From positions 1-64,000 of the forward strand of contig JAJYDV010000003.1 of assembly GCA_021777375.1 (NCBI GenBank): 64,000 bases of DNA. Direction: 5' to 3'. The notes under the pieces were generated by a model. That model searched no databases. It was not told where the DNA came from and worked only from the letters and a program-made list of their open reading frames with translations. Of this stretch, positions 6,870 to 15,085 are shown piece after piece. Position 1 is the stretch's first letter. Every line of letters starts with the position of its first letter. Source of the DNA: a bacterium (GTDB taxonomy: Bacteria; Patescibacteriota; Saccharimonadia; Saccharimonadales; UBA4665). A program made the position numbers and the translations under genes.

Positions 6870-8273
6870 TTAAGTACAGCAACTCATTTTTGTTATATCT
6901 TTAGTAAATGATACAGCCGCCAATTTGATGGCCTCGGATAACGTTGGAAATACAGGTAGCATATCATCAATGTCGTCTATCGTATTTTTGTTCTTTATTA
7001 GTACCATTGCTTGAGCTATTAAATCGCCTGCGTTAGGAGCTAAAATATGCATACCCATAATGACTTCAGTCTCAGGATGTATGGCTATCTTAATGGCTCC
7101 TTCGGTTCGGTTCGTTATTATAGCCTTTGGTAACTTATCAAAGCTAACGGTACGACAAGCGCAAACCTTCAATTCCGCCATTTGTTGATTTTCGGTATAG
7201 CCTATACTAGCTAACTGAGGATCCGTAAAAACCGTCCAGGGCACACTATGATAGTCAATGGACTTATTGGCCCCATTTAGGGCATTTTCAGCCGCGTATG
7301 TACCTTCACGTCCAGCCGTGGTCTCAAGTCTTAAAGGCAAGCTAGTTACATCACCAACTGCATAAATATGGGCCTGTGAAGTTTGCAGGTTCGACTGCGT
7401 AGCAACTGCTTGTTTATCACTTATCTCAACACCTGCTGCAGCAAGGTTTAACTCGCTAGTATTAGGAGCTTTGCCGGCAGCAAGCAGTATTTCGTCAACC
7501 TCGACAGTACTTTCGCCAGTTTCACTAGCATAAAACACTGTCTTAATTTTGTTCTCGGTAACCACTTTAGTAACTCGAACGCCGGTTTTAACGCTAATTC
7601 CTTCGTCAGTGAGCGCTTGTTGTAAACGCTCAGTTAATATAGGTTCGGCGCTGGGCATAATACTGGCTGCTCGTTGCAAAATGGTTACTTGACTACCAAA
7701 TCTGGCATATAGTTGGCTTAGCTCCAGCCCGACTGGGCCAGCTCCAATAACTGCTAAACGTTTCGGAACTGTTTTAAGCTGCATGGCTTCAATATGAGTT
7801 ATATAACCAGCTTCGGCTAATCCCTCAACCTCCGGCACGATTGCGGTTGAGCCAGTAGCAATAATAAACTTGTCTGCATTAATTTGCCGTTCTCCTACCT
7901 TAACGGCGCTACTTGAGACAAAAGCTGCCCTGCCTTCTATAAAAGTCACATTATCTAAACCTTTAAGTACCTTCTCGTATTTTTCCCTTCTCAGCTTTTC
8001 TACCAACGCCAGCTCATTAGCAACCACTGCAGCGTAGTCAGCTTTGTTTACTGCTAGTTCAATGCCCGGCACACCGTGATGTTTAGCGGTATGCAATAGC
8101 TCGGCAGCATGTAACAAAGTTTTAGAAGGCACACATCCAACATTAACGCATGTACCTCCAAGAGGTAGGCCAGAGTTAATAATGGCTGTTTTGGCTCCGA
8201 GTTCGTTAGCTTTAATGGCAGCGGCAAACGCACCTGCACCACCGCCGATGATTACTAGATCATAGTTGGGCAT
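6870..8273 (-). CDS. merA: mercuric reductase MerA (without N-terminal NmerA domain)
   Basis: A 467-residue flavoprotein disulfide reductase that reduces Hg(II) to volatile Hg(0) with NADPH. It has the N-terminal FAD motif GGGAGAFAAA and the redox pair GGTCVNVGCVPSK (C42/C47). The C-terminal vicinal cysteines are in 'KMSCCT' (C465/C466), the pair that binds Hg(II) and separates MerA from lipoamide dehydrogenase. The His of the dehydrogenase His-Glu dyad is replaced ('VFPTLSE'), also fitting MerA. The N-terminal heavy-metal domain found in many MerA proteins is absent. It is the last gene of the mer-like operon and has its own Shine-Dalgarno (AAAGGAT). Confidence 0.9.
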   Translation of the reverse strand: MPNYDLVIIGGGAGAFAAAIKANELGAKTAIINSGLPLGGTCVNVGCVPSKTLLHAAELLHTAKHHGVPGIELAVNKADYAAVVANELALVEKLRREKYEKVLKGLDNVTFIEGRAAFVSSSAVKVGERQINADKFIIATGSTAIVPEVEGLAEAGYITHIEAMQLKTVPKRLAVIGAGPVGLELSQLYARFGSQVTILQRAASIMPSAEPILTERLQQALTDEGISVKTGVRVTKVVTENKIKTVFYASETGESTVEVDEILLAAGKAPNTSELNLAAAGVEISDKQAVATQSNLQTSQAHIYAVGDVTSLPLRLETTAGREGTYAAENALNGANKSIDYHSVPWTVFTDPQLASIGYTENQQMAELKVCACRTVSFDKLPKAIITNRTEGAIKIAIHPETEVIMGMHILAPNAGDLIAQAMVLIKNKNTIDDIDDMLPVFPTLSEAIKLAAVSFTKDITKMSCCT

Positions 8274-8317
8274 TTTTATCCTTTCTTAATATTTGTTGCT
8301 CTATCATTATGATCAAT

Positions 8318-8842
8318 TTAATGATCTTCCTTAATTTGGCAATTCGGGCAGTGGACTATCTGACGTACACTCATTAAGAAAGCGTAGATTAAAATCATTA
8401 AAGACACGAGAAGAATCAATGGCTCGTGTGTGGCTATAAAACCCTGAACGCCAGATAAGAAAGTTACATTAGGCAGTATAACGGCAATGAAAGCGATTAT
8501 TGAAGGTAATATAAAACTGCAGCAGAGTAAAGAGCCGAGCAATCCACTTATTCCACCTATGATTGTACCTGCAGAATGAGTTCGTTGACCGCTGGCTTTA
8601 AGTTTAAAGTTCATCGGTACTATTAAAGACAGAAGACCCGCCATAACAAAAGCAAATGCTACTAATTGTGAGGATAGGTAGCTAAGGTTTGTAAGACTAA
8701 TTTGACCCCCCGTATTACTTGCAGGTAAGACTATTAGATAAAGAAGAAATACTAAGACAAAAGTAATGATTCCAATTAGATGGTATTTTCTAGCATCGAA
8801 GGTAAAATAAATTGCTGCTTGAATCTTAGATATCCAGTTCAT
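8318..8842 (-). CDS. membrane protein of the mer-like operon with vicinal cysteines
   Basis: The track start (8860) is a TTG; the ATG at 8842 (MNWISK) gives 174 residues and sits 1 nt after the previous stop. It has about four to five hydrophobic segments. A vicinal pair C107-C108 lies inside the third segment (GSLLCCSFILPS), and the cytosolic tail has CxxC (C165/C168, HCPNC). Vicinal cysteines within a helix are how MerT and MerF take Hg(II) across the membrane, so a mercury transport role is inferred. I do not recognise it as MerT, MerC or MerE. Confidence 0.6.
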   Translation of the reverse strand: MNWISKIQAAIYFTFDARKYHLIGIITFVLVFLLYLIVLPASNTGGQISLTNLSYLSSQLVAFAFVMAGLLSLIVPMNFKLKASGQRTHSAGTIIGGISGLLGSLLCCSFILPSIIAFIAVILPNVTFLSGVQGFIATHEPLILLVSLMILIYAFLMSVRQIVHCPNCQIKEDH

Positions 8843-8843
8843 T

Positions 8844-9401
8844 TTATGTACTCTTAGCAAATTGTAAAATCGAGCTCATTGTTGCAGACGGAGTAGAATT
8901 AACGGCCCGGATAACGCCGTTGGGATTAATTAAGTAATAAATGTCAGGGGTATTATCTGGATTATAGCTAGAAGTTAATGATTGACTTGCTTCCCCAAAA
9001 TAAAAGTTTGATGGTAAGGAGTTGGCATTAGTAGTGTCAGAAATAAATTGTTGCATTGATGGACCCGAATACCCAGCATCTCCGTACGTCTCAAGTGTAA
9101 CTATATTCAGACCGTCTTTTTGAAGAGTAGGAGCGTTACTAATTAGTGTTTGTAAGCTTGCCTGACATGACGAGCACCATGTAGCCAGTAGGTAAACCAT
9201 TAGTTTCTTTCCCTGATAACTAGTTAACGAAATAGGTTTACCCTGAATGTTAGTAAAGACAGCCGGAACTAACGGTTTATTCACGGTAGCCGTTTGAAGT
9301 GTTTTAGTCGATTTGGGTTTTTGATGATTATTAGCTATGCCAATAGCAAATAATCCACCTACCAAGACGATTATAATTATTATAAATACTTTCTTGTTCA
9401 T
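8844..9401 (-). CDS. membrane-anchored TlpA/ResA-like thioredoxin-fold protein
   Basis: A 185-residue protein with an N-terminal membrane anchor (residues 5-24) and an extracytoplasmic thioredoxin-fold domain. The active site is W-C-S-S-C (C76/C79), followed by the usual helix and a cis-proline region (NTPDIYYLINPNG). Members of this family reduce or deliver disulfides outside the membrane. In this operon it could keep the transporter cysteines reduced or replace the periplasmic MerP mercury binder; that is inference. It lies 59 bp downstream of the MerF-like gene. Confidence 0.75.
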   Translation of the reverse strand: MNKKVFIIIIIVLVGGLFAIGIANNHQKPKSTKTLQTATVNKPLVPAVFTNIQGKPISLTSYQGKKLMVYLLATWCSSCQASLQTLISNAPTLQKDGLNIVTLETYGDAGYSGPSMQQFISDTTNANSLPSNFYFGEASQSLTSSYNPDNTPDIYYLINPNGVIRAVNSTPSATMSSILQFAKST

Positions 9402-9460
9402 TCATTATTCTTCATTCTTCGTTCTCTTTTTGACGACCATAGTATTAGTTAATCCATTTC

Positions 9461-9691
9461 CTAATAATTCTTAACAAATCCATTATTCTTATGTCGATGT
9501 TTAATCAAAAAATAAACAATTGAAGTCAGCAATACCCCAAAAATCAATAAACTAACTTTGTTGTTTTTTAAATAAGAAACTATGGCTCCAGTAGTTATAA
9601 GTAAAAATATAGCGGGGCCAAAGCAGCACACGACTAATGCCAGTGGAGCGATTAGCATGATTCTAGGTAACTTTTCGTCAGTCTTATGCAT
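9461..9691 (-). CDS. MerF-like small mercury transport protein
   Basis: The ATG at 9691 (MHKTDEK) gives 76 residues and follows the regulator stop by 1 nt (TAATATG); the track ORF starts inside the regulator gene. It has two membrane helices. The first contains the vicinal pair C22-C23 in 'LVVCCFGPAIFLL', close to the CCFTP motif of MerF and the CC of MerT helix 1. The second cysteine pair found at the C-terminus of classical MerF is missing. Function is inferred from this motif, size and the neighbouring merA. Confidence 0.65.
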   Translation of the reverse strand: MHKTDEKLPRIMLIAPLALVVCCFGPAIFLLITTGAIVSYLKNNKVSLLIFGVLLTSIVYFLIKHRHKNNGFVKNY

Positions 9692-9692
9692 A

Positions 9693-10001
9693 TTAGTTAC
9701 CAATAAGACTGATGATATTATCAAAGGCATTATTTGCTAAGGAATAATAAACTGTTTGAGCCTCTTTTCTAGAAGTAACCATATTAACTGCTCGTAATTT
9801 ATTCAGGCTATGTGAAGCATTGGACACAGTTGTGCCAACTAATTCAGCTATAGTAGTAACGTTCAGCTCTGAATGATACCGTAGTAAATAGCAAATCTTG
9901 AGTTTAGTGGCATCTCCTATAACTCCACATTGACGGGCGCATAACTCAAGGGCTTCGTTGTTTTGTAGTTCTTGTTTCACTGATTGAGTATTTGAACGCA
10001 T
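9693..10001 (-). CDS. ArsR/SmtB-family metal-responsive repressor
   Basis: A 102-residue winged-helix protein (helix-turn-helix 'TTIAELVGTTVSNASHSLNKLRAVNMV', then the wing 'SRKEAQTVYYSL'). Cysteines C21, C25 and C37 are candidate Hg(II) ligands. ArsR-type MerR regulators are known from Streptomyces mer operons, unlike the MerR family of proteobacteria. The track start at 10025 lies within the promoter; the ATG at 10001 is 6 nt after a TATTAT -10, so I use that. It is the first gene of the mer-like operon and very likely autoregulates it. Confidence 0.8.
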   Translation of the reverse strand: MRSNTQSVKQELQNNEALELCARQCGVIGDATKLKICYLLRYHSELNVTTIAELVGTTVSNASHSLNKLRAVNMVTSRKEAQTVYYSLANNAFDNIISLIGN

Positions 10002-10007
10002 ATTCAC

Positions 10008-10036
10008 ATAATAAACAGCTTTCATTTTTAAGTCAA
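10008..10036 (-). promoter_or_regulatory. mer-like operon promoter with overlapping inverted repeat
   Basis: Minus strand: TTGACT, 17 nt spacer, TATTAT, 6 nt, ATG. A near-consensus promoter giving a leaderless transcript. An imperfect palindrome (AGTCA-N6-TGACT) overlaps the -35 and is a good candidate ArsR operator. Confidence 0.7.
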
Positions 10037-10072
10037 TTAAGTGACTACTCTAAGCGATGCACAACATTAAAC

Positions 10073-10093
10073 AAAAAAGGCTCCTCAGAGCCT
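10073..10093 (-). terminator. terminator of the tRNA-Gly/Phe/Ala cluster
   Basis: Minus strand: AGGCTC-TGAG-GAGCCT followed by TTTTT. A 6 bp perfect stem with a T-run, 12 nt beyond the tRNA-Gly 3' end. Confidence 0.85.
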
Positions 10094-10105
10094 GACAGTC
10101 GTTTT

Positions 10106-10182
10106 TGGTGCGAGTGAAGAGACTCTAACTCTCGACCTCTTCCTTGGCAAGGAAGCGCTCTAAACAACTGAGCTACACTCGC
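10106..10182 (-). tRNA. tRNA-Gly (anticodon GCC)
   Basis: Cloverleaf with acceptor GCGAGTG, anticodon loop TTGCCAA between CTTCC/GGAAG, and encoded CCA. Last gene of a three-tRNA cluster. Confidence 0.95.
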
Positions 10183-10227
10183 GTAATTTCTTAACTATTC
10201 TAGCAAATATTCTTCGCCAAAATAAAA

Positions 10228-10303
10228 TGGTGGCGCCTCCCAGACTCGAACTGGGGACACAAGGCTCTTCAGGCCTCTGCTCTACCAACTGAGCTAAAGC
10301 GCC
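10228..10303 (-). tRNA. tRNA-Phe (anticodon GAA)
   Basis: Cloverleaf with acceptor GGCGCTT, anticodon loop CTGAAGA, TTCGAGT T-loop and encoded CCA. Confidence 0.95.
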
Positions 10304-10314
10304 AATTTGTTAAA

Positions 10315-10390
10315 TGGTGGAGCTAGCGAGATTCGAACTCGCGACCTACTCAATGCCATTGAGTCGCGCTACCAACTGCGCCATAGCCCC
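10315..10390 (-). tRNA. tRNA-Ala (anticodon GGC)
   Basis: Cloverleaf with acceptor GGGGCTA, anticodon stem ACTCA/TGAGT around ATGGCAT (GGC), and encoded CCA. First gene of the cluster. Confidence 0.95.
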
Positions 10391-10430
10391 GTATTTCACC
10401 TATAAATAATACCAGTTTGACTTCTTTAAA

Positions 10431-10453
10431 CAAAAACCGGCCCAATTGCCGGT
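10431..10453 (-). terminator. intrinsic terminator between ligA and the tRNA cluster
   Basis: Minus strand: ACCGGC-AATTGG-GCCGGT followed by TTTTG. It ends the ligA-side transcript. The 130 bp between it and the ligA stop holds no gene or RNA I can identify. Confidence 0.8.
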
Positions 10454-10583
10454 TGACGGGAGGACGTGCGCGCCCACCCAAGGGCCCTTTTTGTTTTGCA
10501 TTGAATCATTTTTGTTTTAGCGTCACGCCAAGAGCCTTAGCGCACGACACCTGCCATGAACAGCATAACAATATTGCTAAAGC

Positions 10584-12602
10584 TTAGTCAAGTAGTTGGC
10601 TCAAGGCCCGCTCGTCAATAGTGTTAGTTCCGAGCTTCCTTGCCTCTTCGACCTTGCTAGCGCCAGGGTTATTTCCAATAACCAGATAATCGGTGTCCTT
10701 AGCTATTGACGTTTGAAACCGTCCGCCTAAGGCACGTATCTTATCGGCGGCTGTTTCCCGGCTCATGCTCTCAAGCGTTCCGGTTATAACAAAGTTCATT
10801 CCGATTAATTTACCCGCTTGAGCATGCCTGATTGGCTCAGGCCAGACACCGAGATGCTTAAACTTATCGAGCAGTCGGCGGTTTACCGGTTCGGTGAAGT
10901 ATTCTACTACAGCTTCAGCCACTACCTCTCCAACCCCCTCGACATTAGTTAGATCTCCGACCTTAGCCTCCATAATTGCTTCAAATGTTTTAAAGTGGTT
11001 TGCTAGATCGATAGCGGTTTGTGCACCAATATGGCGAATCCCTAATCCGTACAAAAAGCGGGACAATGAAGGATGCATTTTAGCGCTAATAGCCGCGATT
11101 AGATTACTGGCTGAAACATTAGCAAATCGCTCCAAGCCTATGACTTGTTCGGTCTTTAAACTATAGATATCTGCCGTATCTCTAATTAGTCCTTTGTCCA
11201 GCAAAGCAATAATGTTCTTTTCTCCTAAGCCCTCAATGTCTAAGGCTTCTTTTGACGCATAATGCTGAATTTGCTTCCAAGTGCGAGATGGGCAGTTGGG
11301 GTTAGGGCAGCGCCAGGCTGCATCTTTGGCCTTTAGTTTCACTAGTTTGGTGCCGCAAATCGGGCAAAGCGATGGCATTTTAAAAACCCGTTCTTTGCCG
11401 GTACGTAGTTTAACCAGTGGCTCAACTACTTCCGGAATGATGTCTCCGGCTTTATGGACTATGACGCTATCGCCAATCCGAATGTCTTTGCGCTTTATCT
11501 CGGCCTCATTATGTAAAGTTGCCATCTGAACGGTGCTACCGGCAATAACTACCGGTTCAAGCACGGCAACCGGGGTGGCGGTACCGGTGCGGCCAATAGA
11601 GACAAAGATATCTTTTACGATTGTGGTAGCTTGTTCGGCGGCATACTTAAAGGCAATTGCGGCTCTTGGTGCTTTACCGGCTACGCCAAGTTTTTCAAAT
11701 AGTTGCCGGTCATTGAGCTTTACTACTATCCCATCAGTATTAAATTCCAAGTCTTTTCTTTTATGCTCCCAAAGCTTTACAAAATCCATGATCTGGTTGA
11801 CGCTGCTCAGCAGCGTTGCCGCACGATTCGTACTAAAGCCCAGGTCGGCTAGCGCTTGGTAGGCAAAACTGTTAGTTAACACTTCTGTGGGATTGTCTCT
11901 CAGTAAGTCATAGGCTCTAAAATGCAGCGGTCGACTGGCGACAAGGCTGGGGTCTAGTTGACGGATAGTCCCGGCCGCGGTATTGCGCGGGTTGGCAAAC
12001 AGAGGTTGGCCCAGTTTATGCCGCTCTTCGTTAAGACGATCAAAGTCGGCCTTGTACATCACGATCTCGCCCCGAACTTCTGTCCTATCTTTTAAAAAAC
12101 CGGGAAACCCGGTGCCGGACCTTAGGGAAAGCGGAATTGAATCCATTGTCCGAACGTTTAAGGTTATATCCTCACCGACATAGCCATCGCCGCGGGTAAC
12201 TCCGCGTACCAGCAGACCGTCGTTATAGATAAGCGCACAGGCTAGACCGTCCATTTTAATGTCCGCAAAATACTCATTCCTTAGCGTCGGTTCAGTTTTC
12301 TTTATCCGTTTTGTCCAGTCTTCAACTTCTTCGGCACTAAAAACATCATTAAGACTTAGCATCCTCCGGCTATGCCTGACTTCACTAAAACCCGGCAATA
12401 CAGCGCCAGCTACTCTTTGAGTTGGACTATCTGGGGTGATAAGTTCGGGGTAACGCTCTTCAAGCTGAGCTAGTTCGTGCTTTAAGCTGTCTGCTACTTC
12501 ATCGCTAATAATTGACTCGTTTAGGACATGGTAGTGATAACGATAATCATTGATTAAATCTCTAAGCTTAGCAGCTCGGCCCCTGGCTTGAGCAAGGTTC
12601 AT
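10584..12602 (-). CDS. ligA: NAD-dependent DNA ligase LigA
   Basis: A full-length 672-residue enzyme sealing nicks with NAD. Order: Ia domain; adenylation domain with the nucleophile lysine in 'IKMDG' (K116); OB domain; zinc finger C-P-I-C...C-P-N-P-N-C; helix-hairpin-helix repeats ('DIEGLGEKNI', 'NVEGVGEVVAEAV'); C-terminal BRCT domain (GKLIGMNFVITGTLESMSR...). All key motifs are present. The start codon overlaps the stop of the membrane-protein gene upstream (ATGA). Confidence 0.97.
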   Translation of the reverse strand: MNLAQARGRAAKLRDLINDYRYHYHVLNESIISDEVADSLKHELAQLEERYPELITPDSPTQRVAGAVLPGFSEVRHSRRMLSLNDVFSAEEVEDWTKRIKKTEPTLRNEYFADIKMDGLACALIYNDGLLVRGVTRGDGYVGEDITLNVRTMDSIPLSLRSGTGFPGFLKDRTEVRGEIVMYKADFDRLNEERHKLGQPLFANPRNTAAGTIRQLDPSLVASRPLHFRAYDLLRDNPTEVLTNSFAYQALADLGFSTNRAATLLSSVNQIMDFVKLWEHKRKDLEFNTDGIVVKLNDRQLFEKLGVAGKAPRAAIAFKYAAEQATTIVKDIFVSIGRTGTATPVAVLEPVVIAGSTVQMATLHNEAEIKRKDIRIGDSVIVHKAGDIIPEVVEPLVKLRTGKERVFKMPSLCPICGTKLVKLKAKDAAWRCPNPNCPSRTWKQIQHYASKEALDIEGLGEKNIIALLDKGLIRDTADIYSLKTEQVIGLERFANVSASNLIAAISAKMHPSLSRFLYGLGIRHIGAQTAIDLANHFKTFEAIMEAKVGDLTNVEGVGEVVAEAVVEYFTEPVNRRLLDKFKHLGVWPEPIRHAQAGKLIGMNFVITGTLESMSRETAADKIRALGGRFQTSIAKDTDYLVIGNNPGASKVEEARKLGTNTIDERALSQLLD

Positions 12603-13525
12603 ATTAGCAGCTCCCGGTATAGGTTATAAAGGTAACTGTGGGTTAGCGAGAGCATCAGTAGCGAAGCAAAGAAGAATACCCATGGTGCAGCTGGCGCGGC
12701 CCAGGCAATAAATGGCAAAACGATTAGCGCCGAGAGAATGAAGAGTGCAATCGGCAGAAAAGCTAATCTAGGCAGGATCAGAAAGCGCCTCTTTCGCACT
12801 AAGTCTCTTGCCGAACGCAGTGCTTTAAATGGGGTCATATCCGGTAAAGTCACGATGTAGAGAGCGATAATTGAACTGCTTAGCCAGTAGATAGTTGGAA
12901 GACTCATAGCTATAGCGATTACAGTAAAAAGCAGTTTCTCTAAAGCCGTGACGGCTATTACATCGTTGATAGCCGTAACGTAAATAGATATTCCGAGAAT
13001 CATGGGTAACAATTCCAGGCCAATAATTAAAAGAATCGCCACGAAGGGGATTAAGGGATAAACTCCCTTGTAAAAAGCGTCCTTTACACTGGCGCCGACA
13101 TTATTTGAGGAGTTGCGCAATACCCAAATAATAGCCAAGCTGGCAATAATAGCTAGTAGCATCGAGTAGCCAAAACCACCGCCGCCGGTGCTCGATCCGC
13201 CAAACGATCCTAACATTAAAGCGTAAACACTTAGGTTGCCGCTCAAACCGGAAAGATGCCCATGAAAAAGGCTGTCCAACTGGGTCTTGGCTGAAGTAAC
13301 ACTTAAGCCGCTAGAGAAGCCCTGAGCAATAGCAAAGTTAACAATTCCGTATGAAATTAAAATTAAAATGATCGTCCAGCGTTGTCGCCATAAAACTACT
13401 AACGCTCCTTTACTTAGCTCAATGACGTTAGGTATACGCCGGTAAGGAATAGTTTTCGGCATTGACGATTTAACGGATTTTTTAGCACTTGAGCGTTTAG
13501 CAGTGGTAACAGCAGCTTTAGGCAT
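12599..13525 (-). CDS. polytopic membrane protein, unknown function
   Basis: A 308-residue protein beginning at the ATG at 13525 (MPKAAVTT); the track start is a TTG further upstream inside htpX. The N-terminus is Lys/Ser-rich (about 30 residues), followed by about six hydrophobic segments and a Gly/Ser-rich stretch near residue 110 (GSSTGGGGFGY). No enzymatic motif is seen. It overlaps htpX by 8 nt (ATGCCTAA) and ligA by 4 nt, so it is in an operon with both. The motif 'PFKALRSARDLVRKRRF' resembles loops in DUF975-like integral membrane proteins, but I would not assign it. Confidence 0.7.
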   Translation of the reverse strand: MPKAAVTTAKRSSAKKSVKSSMPKTIPYRRIPNVIELSKGALVVLWRQRWTIILILISYGIVNFAIAQGFSSGLSVTSAKTQLDSLFHGHLSGLSGNLSVYALMLGSFGGSSTGGGGFGYSMLLAIIASLAIIWVLRNSSNNVGASVKDAFYKGVYPLIPFVAILLIIGLELLPMILGISIYVTAINDVIAVTALEKLLFTVIAIAMSLPTIYWLSSSIIALYIVTLPDMTPFKALRSARDLVRKRRFLILPRLAFLPIALFILSALIVLPFIAWAAPAAPWVFFFASLLMLSLTHSYLYNLYRELLI

Positions 13526-14399
13526 GGGTTTCCATGTGTTCCAGTTTTTTGATACGTTCCTCAATTGGCGGATGGGTACTAAACAAGTTAGTTATACTAT
13601 GCGCCTTAAGTGGGTTGGCAAAGAAGAAATGAGCCGTAGCAGTGTTTTGATGTTTCAACGTGCTCCCGTTTTGTTCAATTTTCCTTAGGGCCGAAATCAG
13701 ACCCTCCGGGTAGCGGGTTGTCAGTGCTCCGGTCGCGTCGGCTAAATATTCGCGCTGGCGCGATACCGCCATCTGAATCAAAAATGCCACAAGAGGGGCT
13801 AAAATAGCTGCCGCAATCCCAATAAACAATGCAATCTGATCTTCTTCGTTTCTATCGCCACCTCTAAAGAAGCTCATACGCAGTAGAATGTCGGCAATTA
13901 AGGAAATCGCTGCCATCAAAGCAAAGGCGATCATACTGACCCGGCTATCGTAGTTCTTGACATGGCCAAGCTCATGAGCAAAGACACCTTTAAGCTCATT
14001 GTCGTCCATGATTTCCAGTAGCCCACTGGTTGCGCAGACCGCAGCATGCTTGGGGTCGCGTCCGGTTGCAAAAGCATTAGGGGCCGGATCCTCCATGATA
14101 AAAACTCTAGGCATCGGCAATCCATCAGTAATCGCTAGGTTTTCAATAATTCGCCATAATCTTGGATTATCCTGTTTATTAATCTCTTTGGCCGCATTAA
14201 TCGCTAAGCTTAGACGCATACCCACGAAATAACTGATGGTAGAGTAAATGATAGACCCGACTACCACTCCTATAAGGATTGCCGGACTGCCGCCGGCATA
14301 GGCGTAGTCGAAAACATCCGCTAGGGCAGCAATGATTACAACGAAGAGAGAGATGATTAAGATGCTCTTGCGTTTGTTATGGGCAATTTCAGAGTACAT
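13518..14399 (-). CDS. htpX: HtpX-like M48 zinc metalloprotease
   Basis: A 293-residue membrane protease. Two N-terminal hydrophobic segments (residues 13-32, 41-59), the zinc motif H-E-L-G-H (142-146) on the cytosolic side, two more hydrophobic segments (about 156-174, 188-210), and the downstream 'REYLADATGA' that holds the third zinc ligand. HtpX degrades misfolded membrane proteins. It follows lemA by 40 bp, a pairing common in bacteria. Confidence 0.93.
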   Translation of the reverse strand: MYSEIAHNKRKSILIISLFVVIIAALADVFDYAYAGGSPAILIGVVVGSIIYSTISYFVGMRLSLAINAAKEINKQDNPRLWRIIENLAITDGLPMPRVFIMEDPAPNAFATGRDPKHAAVCATSGLLEIMDDNELKGVFAHELGHVKNYDSRVSMIAFALMAAISLIADILLRMSFFRGGDRNEEDQIALFIGIAAAILAPLVAFLIQMAVSRQREYLADATGALTTRYPEGLISALRKIEQNGSTLKHQNTATAHFFFANPLKAHSITNLFSTHPPIEERIKKLEHMETHA

Positions 14400-14439
14400 A
14401 TTTAGGCGACCTTATTATACGTATCGATTCTTATAATGT

Positions 14440-15009
14440 TTAGAATTTTACGTCAACCGGTTGTTCAACCTGAGCAGTTTGGGCATCGTCAAGTTCGAAA
14501 AACTCCTTGTCTTGTTTGTAGCCGGCCATATTAGCAAAAAACTTGGTCGGGAATGTGCGACGCTTAGTATTGAAATCCCTGACCACGCCATTATAAAAAC
14601 GACGCGAGGCCTGAATCTTATCCTCGGTGTCTACTAGTTCATTTTGTAGTTCCTGAAAGTTCTGAGTGGCCTTCAAATCCGGGTAGTTCTCTGCTACCGC
14701 AAAAAGACTTTTTAGCGTAGCCTGAAACTGGTTTTCAGCCTGGGCGGTTTGAGCCGGACCAGTAGCGCTAAGAGCCTTAGAGCGAGCCGCTGTAACATCT
14801 TCGAACACCGTTTTCTCATGAGCTGCATAACCCTTAACGCTGTTTACTAGGTTTGGGATTAAATCATAACGCCGTTTTAACTGGACCGTTATATCACTCC
14901 AAGCCTCATCGGACTGCTGATTGAGCCTCACCAAACTGTTGTAGGCAAGAAAGAACATTAAGCCGAGGATCAGCACGATTGCAACAATTGCAACAATAGC
15001 GATTACCAT
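14440..15009 (-). CDS. lemA: LemA family protein
   Basis: A 189-residue protein with an N-terminal membrane helix (residues 3-23) and a helical extracytoplasmic domain. The conserved block 'AWSDITVQLKRRYDLIPNLVNSVKGYAAHEKTVFE' and the later 'FPTKFFANMAGYK' identify it. The exact role of LemA is unknown; it often sits next to HtpX. A strong Shine-Dalgarno (AAGGAGGAG) and TATAAT at 15040-15045 lie upstream. Confidence 0.93.
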   Translation of the reverse strand: MVIAIVAIVAIVLILGLMFFLAYNSLVRLNQQSDEAWSDITVQLKRRYDLIPNLVNSVKGYAAHEKTVFEDVTAARSKALSATGPAQTAQAENQFQATLKSLFAVAENYPDLKATQNFQELQNELVDTEDKIQASRRFYNGVVRDFNTKRRTFPTKFFANMAGYKQDKEFFELDDAQTAQVEQPVDVKF

Positions 15010-15085
15010 TAACCTACTCCTCCTTATTTAGATGATTTAATTATACATTAGCTAAGGCGTTTGGTCGTGTATCATAATTAATTAA

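Noticed and set aside
10454-10583. Possible small structured RNA between ligA and its terminator
   Set aside because: I looked for the SRP RNA core and RNase P motifs and found neither; only weak hairpins are visible.
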